Source: an uncultured Flavobacterium sp. (GTDB taxonomy: Bacteria > Bacteroidota > Bacteroidia > Flavobacteriales > Flavobacteriaceae). Taken from it: 9,425 nucleotides of DNA. The first letter of the stretch is position 1. The number at the start of each line of letters is the position of its first letter. Both the position numbers and the translations under genes were made by a program. Shown one piece after another: positions 1 to 6,353 of the stretch. The notes under the pieces were generated by a model. The model searched no databases and had not been told where the DNA came from. It saw nothing but the letters and a program-made list of their open reading frames with translations. The stretch lies in contig CAMFLD010000077.1 of assembly GCA_945957245.1 (NCBI GenBank), positions 1 through 9,425 of the forward strand. The letters run 5' to 3'.

Positions 1-925
1 GACCTTGGAAATGAATAAAGTTATCGTAGGTCAGAAGCACATGGTTGAAAGATTGTTAATCGGGCTTTTAGGTCAGGGGCATATCCTTCTGGAAGGTGTT
101 CCGGGCTTGGCAAAAACCTTGGCCATAAATACGCTTTCACAGGCAGTTCACGGAAGCTTCAGCCGTATCCAGTTTACACCGGATTTATTACCTGCGGATG
201 TAATTGGAACTATGATCTACAACATTAAGGCCAATGAATTCTCTATCAAAAAGGGACCAATTTTTGCTAACTTCGTCCTTGCCGATGAGATTAACCGTGC
301 TCCTGCCAAAGTACAATCGGCTTTGCTTGAGGCGATGCAGGAAAAACAGGTTACTATTGGTGATACAACCTTTAAATTAGACAAGCCTTTTCTGGTACTG
401 GCAACCCAAAACCCAATCGAGCAGGAAGGTACTTATCCGTTACCGGAAGCTCAGGTAGACCGTTTTATGCTGAAAACGGTTATCGATTATCCAAAAGTTG
501 ATGAAGAACGCTTGGTGATTCGTCAAAACCTCAAAGGTGGCTTTGAAAAAGTAAATCCGGTTGTAACTATAGAACAAATCCTTAAAGCTCAGGAAGCAGT
601 TCGTGAAGTGTACATGGATGAAAAAATCGAAAAATACATTCTGGATATCATCTTTGCAACACGTTATCCTGAGAAATACAAGTTAGAAAGTCTAAAACCT
701 CTGATTGGCTTCGGGGCTTCTCCGCGTGGTAGCATTAATTTGGCCAATGCTGCAAAATGCTATGCTTTCATTAAACGCCGTGGTTATGTAATTCCGGAAG
801 ATGTTCGTGCTGTTGTACATGATGTGTTACGCCACAGGATTGGTGTTACCTATGAAGCAGAAGCAGAAAACATTACTTCTGTTGATATCATCAACAAAAT
901 CGTAAACGAAATCGAAGTACCATAA
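1..925 (+). CDS. MoxR-family AAA+ ATPase, Bat operon (5'-partial)
   Basis: This is an ATP-driven chaperone-like protein, probably cytoplasmic, that is expected to remodel or load the VWA-domain proteins encoded downstream. The reading frame is open to the left edge, so the true start lies outside the window; relatives have roughly 330 residues, so about 25 to 30 N-terminal residues are missing. Counting from the TTG at 5, the Walker A motif is GVPGLAKT (31-38), with Ala in place of the usual second Gly as is common in MoxR proteins. Walker B is VLADE (91-95), with D94 and E95 binding metal and activating water. Sensor 1 is ATQNP (133-137), the arginine-finger candidate is R153 in VDRF, and sensor 2 is GASPRG (238-242 region). 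All motifs are intact. The frame ends at TAA 923-925. The family assignment is firm; the choice of client is inferred from the neighbours. Confidence 0.95.
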   Translation, partial: TLEMNKVIVGQKHMVERLLIGLLGQGHILLEGVPGLAKTLAINTLSQAVHGSFSRIQFTPDLLPADVIGTMIYNIKANEFSIKKGPIFANFVLADEINRAPAKVQSALLEAMQEKQVTIGDTTFKLDKPFLVLATQNPIEQEGTYPLPEAQVDRFMLKTVIDYPKVDEERLVIRQNLKGGFEKVNPVVTIEQILKAQEAVREVYMDEKIEKYILDIIFATRYPEKYKLESLKPLIGFGASPRGSINLANAAKCYAFIKRRGYVIPEDVRAVVHDVLRHRIGVTYEAEAENITSVDIINKIVNEIEVP

Positions 926-942
926 AAAAGTTGTCCGTTATT

Positions 943-974
943 GGTTGTTAGTTAATTGCTGATTACTGACAACC
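943..974 (+). repeat. Imperfect inverted repeat in the MoxR-DUF58 spacer
   Basis: GGTTGTTAGT (943-952) pairs with ACTGACAACC (965-974) over ten positions, nine Watson-Crick and one T-G wobble as RNA, around a 12-base loop. Pairing can continue weakly outward (937-942 with 975-980), mostly as wobbles with one mismatch. No T-run follows, so it is not a classical terminator. It occupies most of the only sizeable spacer between the first two genes. It could be an mRNA processing or stability element, or a copy of a scattered intergenic palindrome; I recall similar GTTATCGGTT/AACCGATAAC-like spacers from Flavobacterium genomes, but this cannot be confirmed from the window. Confidence 0.55.
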
Positions 975-994
975 GGCGACCATCAACCGGCAAC
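970..994 (+). repeat. Short tandem direct repeat CAACCGGCRAC
   Basis: CAACCGGCGAC (970-980) and CAACCGGCAAC (984-994) match at 10 of 11 positions with a 14-base period. The first copy is shared with the right arm of the hairpin at 943-974. The block is noticeably richer in G+C than its surroundings and ends ten bases before the DUF58 start codon. Confidence 0.5.
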
Positions 995-1003
995 CCAAAA
1001 AAA

Positions 1004-1870
1004 ATGGAAACAAAAGACTTACTCAAAAAAGTTCGTAAAATCGAAATAAAAACCCGAAGATTGAGCGATCATATCTTCTCGGGCGAATACCATACTTCGT
1101 TTAAAGGGCGTGGTATGACTTTTTCCGAAGTGCGTCAGTACCAATTTGGTGATGATATTCGTGCCATCGACTGGAATGTTACGGCACGCTACAACGAACC
1201 TTATGTAAAGGTTTTTGAGGAAGAACGTGAACTGACTATGATGCTCATGGTTGATATTTCCGGTTCTGAAAGTTTTGGTACCAAAAACCAACTGAAAAGC
1301 GAAATCGTAACCGAAATTGCTGCCACAATGGCCTTTTCAGCAACCCAGAACAATGATAAAATAGGACTGATTTTGTTTTCGGACCAAATTGAATTGTACA
1401 TTCCTCCCAAAAAAGGAAAATCACACGTATTAAGAATCATTCGAGAGCTTATAGAATTTGAGCCAAAAAGCAAAAAAACCGATTTGTCTCAGGCTTTAAA
1501 ATTCCTTTCCAGCACTCAAAAGAAGAAAGCAATCGTATTTGTCATTTCTGATTTTATGGTGGATGATGATTATGAAAAAACACTAAAGATAGCTGGAAAA
1601 AAGCATGATATTACCGGCGTTAGGGTGTATGATATCCGTGAGGAAAAAATGCCCAATATCGGCATGGTTGAAATGGAAGATGCTGAAACCGGAGAAATAG
1701 TACTGGTAAATACCGGTTCTAAAAAAGCCCGTTTGAGCTATGAAAAACAATATCAGGATAAAGTGCATTATTTCAAAGATATCTTTTCAAAATGTGGTTC
1801 GGGAACGGTAAATACCCGTGTTGATGAAAGTTATGTGACTAAATTATTGGGTTATTTCAAATCCAGATAA
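1004..1870 (+). CDS. DUF58 family protein with VWA-like fold (Bat operon)
   Basis: A 288-residue soluble protein, without signal peptide or membrane segment, that in this gene family follows a MoxR ATPase and is thought to be its partner. The DUF58 signature is GDDIRAIDWNVTAR (49-62). The VWA-like region follows with a DxSxS metal-site motif, DISGS (84-88), a plausible metal-site Thr at T159 in KKTD, and ISDF (171-174) with D173. I chose the ATG at 1004, giving METKDLLKK. A TTG at 956 would extend the frame by 16 residues (LLITDNRRPS and onward), but those codons run through the spacer hairpin and repeat and look non-coding. No Shine-Dalgarno sequence is present; the leader is A-rich. The gene ends five bases before the next start. 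Family call firm; role inferred. Confidence 0.92.
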   Translation: METKDLLKKVRKIEIKTRRLSDHIFSGEYHTSFKGRGMTFSEVRQYQFGDDIRAIDWNVTARYNEPYVKVFEEERELTMMLMVDISGSESFGTKNQLKSEIVTEIAATMAFSATQNNDKIGLILFSDQIELYIPPKKGKSHVLRIIRELIEFEPKSKKTDLSQALKFLSSTQKKKAIVFVISDFMVDDDYEKTLKIAGKKHDITGVRVYDIREEKMPNIGMVEMEDAETGEIVLVNTGSKKARLSYEKQYQDKVHYFKDIFSKCGSGTVNTRVDESYVTKLLGYFKSR

Positions 1871-1875
1871 GACCA

Positions 1876-3513
1876 ATGAAGTTTAAATTATATATATTAT
1901 TTTTCCTGTTTTCGGCTTCGCTTTTTGCCCAAAAAGTAACGTCTTCTGTAAATACCACCAAGAATAAAATTGGTGCAGAATTTAAGTTGACCTTAAAAAC
2001 CGATGTCGATACTTTTTCTAAGGTAAAATTCCCGGAAGCTAAGTATTTTGGTTCATTAGAAGTGATTCAGTCCTACAAGACGGATACCATCAAAAACGGC
2101 GCCCGTTATGAGTTAATCAAAAAATACGGCCTGACTCAGTTTGACAGCGGGAAATACGTCATCCCAAAAATTCCGGTTTTGATCAATGGAAAAATGACCT
2201 ATTCCGACAGTATCAAAGTAGAAGTCAACGATGTGAAAGTAGATACACTGAAACAAAAAATGTATGACATCAAAGGCATTACAGAGGTCGATCATCCTTT
2301 GGGAAGCTGGTGGATTTACCTTTTGATTCTTATTGCTATTGCTGTTTCAGGTTTCTTTATCTATAAATATATCAAGAACAGACAAAAAGAACCAAAAACG
2401 GAAGAAGTCGTTTATAAATCACCCATCGAAAAAGCTACTACATTATTGCAACAGCTTGAGCGCAAAGAGCTTTGGCAAAAAGGTGAAATCAAACATTATT
2501 ATTCAGAACTGACGGACATCGCCCGTAATTATATCGAAGAGGAAATACATATTCCGGCAATGGAAAGCACTACTTCTGAGCTTATTAACGGATTGCGTAA
2601 CGCTGCAAAACAAAAGAAACTAAAACTTTCGAACGAAACTGTCGAAAATCTTGAAAAGGTTTTAAAACAGGCCGATTTAGTGAAATTTGCGAAAGGAAAA
2701 CCGCTTGATTTTGAAATAGAAGAAGATAAAAAACGGATTTCCAATTCTATCGTAACCATTCACAAATCGATTCCTGAAGTGGTGGAAGTGGATGATGAAC
2801 TGGCGCTTTGGAACGAACAGCAAAAAGAATTGGCTCGTTTGGAAAAACTCAAAAAGGAAAAACGAACCCGAATTATCACAACTATTGGGATTGTATTGGG
2901 AATGTTATTGCTTTTCGTATTAGGACTGATTTATTTCAAAGGCTATGATTATGTAAAAGATAATGTCATTGGTAATCCTACTAAAGATTTGGTTGAAGGT
3001 CAATGGATTTACAGTGAATATGGAAATCCCGGCGTACGTATAGAAACCCCAAAAGTCCTAAAACGGGTTGATATTTCAAAATTACTGTCCAAACAAACCT
3101 CAGATGAGATTAAAGACATGCAGACGTTTGTATACGGAAGTTTAATGGATAATTTTTATATCATGGTAAATACTACCAATTTTAAAAAAGAAATCCCAAA
3201 ACCCGATTTGGATAAAGTTGCCGAAGCTTCATTGAAACAATTAGAATCTATTGGTGCTACAAATATTATAGTTAAAACAGAGGAATTCCAGACCCAAAAG
3301 GGTGTTTCGGGCAGAAAGGCTTATGGAACTCTGACAGTAGTGGACAAAGAGCACGATAAATCAACCAAAATGTACTACGAAGTGCTGACCTTTGGTCAAA
3401 ATAACGGAATCCAACAGATTACATTGATGCATGAGGAAGGTGACAAATATGGAGACAAGCTCTTCGAAAGAATATTAAATTCTGTCGAATTACAAACATC
3501 AGAACAACAATGA
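1876..3513 (+). CDS. Bat operon membrane protein, two TM segments with unknown C-terminal periplasmic domain
   Basis: A 545-residue protein I recognise by position (between DUF58 and BatA) but cannot name. A signal peptide spans 1-18 (ending SLFA). Residues 20-140 are predicted periplasmic and beta-rich, resembling a short BatD-like domain. The first membrane segment is at about 145-165. A charged helical cytoplasmic region (about 170-330) follows; part of it (182-300) resembles the tail of BatD and DUF4381-type regions, with landmarks HYYSELTDIARNYIEE and ADLVKFAKG. The second membrane segment is at about 333-354. The last 190 residues should be periplasmic again, with the pattern NPGVRIETPK, QTFVYG, FYIMV, GATNIIV, GRKAYGTL and FERILNSVEL, reminiscent of PsbP/MOG1-like folds. 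It starts five bases after the DUF58 stop and overlaps batA by four bases (ATGA), implying coupled translation. Membrane layout is well supported; function is unknown. Confidence 0.85.
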   Translation: MKFKLYILFFLFSASLFAQKVTSSVNTTKNKIGAEFKLTLKTDVDTFSKVKFPEAKYFGSLEVIQSYKTDTIKNGARYELIKKYGLTQFDSGKYVIPKIPVLINGKMTYSDSIKVEVNDVKVDTLKQKMYDIKGITEVDHPLGSWWIYLLILIAIAVSGFFIYKYIKNRQKEPKTEEVVYKSPIEKATTLLQQLERKELWQKGEIKHYYSELTDIARNYIEEEIHIPAMESTTSELINGLRNAAKQKKLKLSNETVENLEKVLKQADLVKFAKGKPLDFEIEEDKKRISNSIVTIHKSIPEVVEVDDELALWNEQQKELARLEKLKKEKRTRIITTIGIVLGMLLLFVLGLIYFKGYDYVKDNVIGNPTKDLVEGQWIYSEYGNPGVRIETPKVLKRVDISKLLSKQTSDEIKDMQTFVYGSLMDNFYIMVNTTNFKKEIPKPDLDKVAEASLKQLESIGATNIIVKTEEFQTQKGVSGRKAYGTLTVVDKEHDKSTKMYYEVLTFGQNNGIQQITLMHEEGDKYGDKLFERILNSVELQTSEQQ

Positions 3514-4511
3514 AAGAAGTAAGTTTTTTAAATCCTGAATTTTTCTGGTTGTTCCTGTTGCTACCGGCAGCTGTGGTGTGGTACATCTGGAAAATGAAAC
3601 AGCAATCGGCGACATTGAAAATAAGTTCCGTTAAAGGTTTCAAAGCCCACAAATCTTTGCTGACCAAACTAAAACCATTCTTGTTTGCGCTGCGACTATT
3701 AGCTTTAAGCTCATTGATAATTGCTATGGCACGACCACGAAAAGTAGATATCAGCAGCCAAACCAAATCCACAAAAGGAATTGATATCGTTATGGCTATT
3801 GATGTTTCCGGAAGTATGCTCGCCAAAGATTTGAAGCCAAATCGTATGGAAGCCTTGAAAGATGTGGCCAAAAACTTTGTGGAAGGAAGACCAAACGACC
3901 GAATCGGAATTGTGCTGTATGCTGCTGAAGCCTATACCAAAACACCGGTAACAAGTGATAAAGCTGTTGTAGAACGTGCGATTGAAAGTATCCAGTATGA
4001 CACCTCGCTTCAGGATGGAACCGGAATAGGAATGGGACTGACTACTGCCGTTAACCGATTGAAAGACAGTAAAGCTAAAAGCAAAGTTATAATCCTGTTG
4101 ACTGATGGTGTGAACAATGCCGGTTTTATTGAACCGGAAACGGCTTCGCAGATTGCCCGTGAATACGGAATCAAAGTATATACAATCGGTATTGGTACCA
4201 ATGGAAATGCTATGTTTCCTTATGCATTCGCTCCGGGCGGCGGATTTTTATTCCGTATGGAGCATGTGGAAATCGATGTAGACTTATTACAGGCTATTGC
4301 TAAAAATACCGGCGGAAAATATTTCAGAGCTACCAGCAACAGCAAACTGGAATCGATTTACAATGAAATCAACAAACTTGAAACCACCGAAATACAGGAA
4401 CTCAAGTTTTATGATTATGATGAAAAATACAGACCATTTGTTTGGATTGGCGGAATATTGGTACTGTTGGAGTTTGGTTTAAGAAACACAGTTTACAGAA
4501 GTTTTATTTAA
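3510..4511 (+). CDS. batA: BatA: membrane-anchored VWA-domain protein
   Basis: A 333-residue inner-membrane protein. Two membrane segments near the N-terminus (about 8-27 and 56-73) flank a Lys-rich loop, which by the positive-inside rule is cytoplasmic. The VWA domain (about 90-290) is therefore predicted to be periplasmic, and a third segment (about 309-325) anchors the C-terminus. The metal-ion-dependent adhesion site is complete: DVSGS (98-102), T171 in DGTGIG, and D199 in LLTDG. Glycine-rich FAPGGGF (about 240-246) is a loop not matched in BatB. The start ATG overlaps the preceding stop as ATGA (3510-3513). BatA and BatB are a tandem pair of related proteins and probably interact with each other and with the TPR proteins downstream; binding partners are inferred. 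The family assignment is firm. Confidence 0.93.
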   Translation: MKEVSFLNPEFFWLFLLLPAAVVWYIWKMKQQSATLKISSVKGFKAHKSLLTKLKPFLFALRLLALSSLIIAMARPRKVDISSQTKSTKGIDIVMAIDVSGSMLAKDLKPNRMEALKDVAKNFVEGRPNDRIGIVLYAAEAYTKTPVTSDKAVVERAIESIQYDTSLQDGTGIGMGLTTAVNRLKDSKAKSKVIILLTDGVNNAGFIEPETASQIAREYGIKVYTIGIGTNGNAMFPYAFAPGGGFLFRMEHVEIDVDLLQAIAKNTGGKYFRATSNSKLESIYNEINKLETTEIQELKFYDYDEKYRPFVWIGGILVLLEFGLRNTVYRSFI

Positions 4512-4516
4512 GGATT

Positions 4517-5554
4517 ATGTACGAGTTAGAAGAAAAATGGTATTTCTATTTCCTGATTGTCATCCCGATGATGGCGGTGCTTTTCCTGTACATTCAATTC
4601 TGGAAAAGAAAAAAACAACGGGAATTTGGAGACCTCGATTTAATCAAAAAACTAAGTCCGGAAAGATCCGTTTTTAAACCAATACTGAAATTAGTGGTTG
4701 TTCTTTTAGGAATCACCTGCCTGATTATTGGTTTGGTTAATCCAAAAATTGGGACCAAAATGGAAACGGTTAAACGGGAAGGTATTGATGTTATTTTTGC
4801 GATTGACGTTTCAAAAAGTATGCTGGCAGAAGATGTGGCGCCAAGCCGATTAGAAAAAAGTAAGCAGTTGGTGTCCCAAATCATCAATAATCTGGCGAAT
4901 GACCGAATCGGAATTATAGCCTATTCAGGAAGTGCTTTTCCGGTACTGCCGATTACAACAGATTACAGTGTGGCAAAAATGTTCTTGCAGACTATGAATC
5001 CCGGAATGATTTCCGCACAGGGAACCTCTATTGACGAAGCCATTAATCTGGCAACAACATTTGTTGACAAGAAAGATAAGACGAACAAACTTTTGATTAT
5101 TATCACTGATGGTGAAGATCATTCGGATGCTGCAACAGAAGCCGCAGAAGAAGCCAAAAAAGTGGGTCTTAAAATATTGACGATTGGTGTGGGAACTGAA
5201 AAAGGCGGGACTATTCCGCTCAAGAGAAATGGAGTTGTGGAAAGTTTCCAAAGAGACAAAAATGGTGAAGTTGTCATCACTAAGAGAAATGCAGAAGTAC
5301 TTAAAGCTATTGCCAAAGCCTCCGGTGGTGGTTATGTAGACGGCAATTCAACCAAAGACGTTTTGAATTACCTGAAAAATGCATTGGACAACATCCAAAA
5401 AACAGAGTTCGAAAGTTCACAAATGGCTGATTTTAAATCGCAGTTCCAATGGTTTTTAGGCTTCGGATTCTTCCTGTTGCTGTTAGACGTCTTCCTATTG
5501 GAGAAAAGGACAAAATGGGTTGAAAAGATGAACTTATTTAACGAAAAAAAATAA
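4517..5554 (+). CDS. batB: BatB: membrane-anchored VWA-domain protein
   Basis: A 345-residue paralogue of BatA with the same plan: membrane segments at about 9-27 and 54-73 around a basic cytoplasmic loop (KRKKQREFG), a predicted periplasmic VWA domain (about 90-295), and a last segment at about 311-328. The metal site is intact: DVSKS (97-101, Lys in place of BatA's Gly), T170 in AQGT, and D198 in ITDGED. Between the last beta strands is a BatB-type insertion, GGTIPLKRNG (230-239) to EVVITKRN (251-258). I chose the ATG at 4517 (MYELEEKWYF). A TTG at 4442 would add 25 residues lying inside batA and reading as out-of-frame sequence. AAGGA (4510-4514) lies only two bases before the ATG, too close for an effective Shine-Dalgarno site. 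The gap from batA is five bases. Confidence 0.92.
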   Translation: MYELEEKWYFYFLIVIPMMAVLFLYIQFWKRKKQREFGDLDLIKKLSPERSVFKPILKLVVVLLGITCLIIGLVNPKIGTKMETVKREGIDVIFAIDVSKSMLAEDVAPSRLEKSKQLVSQIINNLANDRIGIIAYSGSAFPVLPITTDYSVAKMFLQTMNPGMISAQGTSIDEAINLATTFVDKKDKTNKLLIIITDGEDHSDAATEAAEEAKKVGLKILTIGVGTEKGGTIPLKRNGVVESFQRDKNGEVVITKRNAEVLKAIAKASGGGYVDGNSTKDVLNYLKNALDNIQKTEFESSQMADFKSQFQWFLGFGFFLLLLDVFLLEKRTKWVEKMNLFNEKK

Positions 5555-6322
5555 ATGAAAAAGTTGCTTTTATATAGTTTGATGCTAATTCCTTTTCTGG
5601 TTCATCCTCAGGAAAAGGAAAAAGATAAGGATTTGCCAAAAGGGAACGATTCTTTTATTGAAAAAAAATACAGCGATGCCGAGGCTGAGTATAGGATTTC
5701 GGAATCTAAAAATCCTAAAAAAGCTACAGCTCCATATAACCTTGGAAATGCCATTTACAGGCAAAACCAAGCTGCTGAAGCTAAATACCATTATGCAAAA
5801 GCGTTAAAAAATGCTAAAACAAGAACCGAAAAACACAAAGCTTTTCATAATTTAGGCAACACGCTGATGAAAGAGAAGGACTATGCAGGTGCTGTTGAAG
5901 CCTATAAAAATGCACTGAGAAATAATCCTTCCGACGAACAGACACGTTATAATTATGCTTTGGCAAAACTATACCTGAAAAACAATCCGCCGAAAAAAGA
6001 CGGAAATAAAAACCAGGACAAAAAAGACGAAAAGAAAGACCAAAACAAGGATCAAAAGGATAAGGATAAGAATAAAAACAACGATAAGAAAAACGAAGGA
6101 AAAGACCAGGATAAGGATAAAAAAGAAGGCGATAAAGACAAAGATAAAAAGGACAGTAATGATCCTAAAAATGGTCAGCCTAAACCAAATCCGGGGGGTA
6201 TTCCTAAGCAGCGTATCGATAATTTATTAGATGCTGTAAATAATGAAGAAAAGAAAGTTCAGGATAAAGTAAAAAAACAAAAAGTACTGGCCAATCCAAA
6301 GAAAACAGATAAAGATTGGTAA
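5555..6322 (+). CDS. batC: BatC: exported TPR protein with Lys/Asp/Asn-rich tract
   Basis: A 255-residue protein whose ATG directly abuts the batB stop (TAAATG). The N-terminus MKKLLLYSLMLIPFLVHPQ looks like a signal peptide but lacks a clear small residue before the cleavage point, so it could remain as an anchor. TPR repeats follow: a weak one at about 28-56, then PYNLGNAIYRQNQAAEAKYH (60-79) and HKAFHNLGNTLMKEKDYAGA (94-113), continuing to about residue 141. Residues 144-209 are almost entirely K, D, N, Q, E and G. The last 40 residues (IPKQRIDNLLDAVNNEEKKV, then a basic end closing in KTDKDW) resemble the C-terminus usual in BatC proteins. TPRs are protein-binding surfaces, so BatC probably scaffolds BatA/BatB in the periplasm. 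This is the Bat gene with the least constrained sequence. Confidence 0.88.
   Translation: MKKLLLYSLMLIPFLVHPQEKEKDKDLPKGNDSFIEKKYSDAEAEYRISESKNPKKATAPYNLGNAIYRQNQAAEAKYHYAKALKNAKTRTEKHKAFHNLGNTLMKEKDYAGAVEAYKNALRNNPSDEQTRYNYALAKLYLKNNPPKKDGNKNQDKKDEKKDQNKDQKDKDKNKNNDKKNEGKDQDKDKKEGDKDKDKKDSNDPKNGQPKPNPGGIPKQRIDNLLDAVNNEEKKVQDKVKKQKVLANPKKTDKDW
5984..6181 (+). repeat. Low-complexity AAGGAT/AAAGAC-like tract inside batC
   Basis: The coding strand is built from degenerate six-base units such as AAGGAT, AAAGAC and AAGAAT, encoding KD/KN dipeptide runs (residues 144-209). Purines dominate the + strand almost throughout. Exact unit repeats are short (AAGGATAAGGATAAG at 6056-6070), so the amino-acid composition rather than the nucleotide repeat seems conserved. 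Length variation between strains would be expected. Confidence 0.75.
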
Positions 6323-6353
6323 AAATAAAATTTGAAAATTTAGCTATTTGAAA

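Noticed and set aside
956..1003. Upstream TTG start for the DUF58 gene
   Set aside because: The added residues derive from the hairpin and direct repeat and do not resemble a DUF58 N-terminus; the ATG at 1004 fits the family better.
3419..3871. 150-codon open frame on the minus strand across the start of batA
   Set aside because: It lies antisense to two well-supported genes, its product resembles no family, and its composition follows from the codons of the opposite strand.
4297..4482. 61-codon + strand frame within batA
   Set aside because: It is a shifted reading of the batA coding sequence without recognisable domain or independent start signal.
4510..4514. AAGGA as a Shine-Dalgarno site for batB
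   Set aside because: Only two bases separate it from the ATG, and other genes here lack such sites, as is usual in Bacteroidota.
4442..4516. Upstream TTG start for batB overlapping the end of batA
   Set aside because: It would add an out-of-frame reading of the BatA C-terminus before the hydrophobic N-terminal segment; the ATG at 4517 gives the expected BatB length.
4925..5251. 108-codon minus-strand frame inside batB
   Set aside because: It is entirely antisense to the VWA domain of BatB, rich in Cys/His/Phe as expected of a shadow frame, with no promoter or leader of its own.
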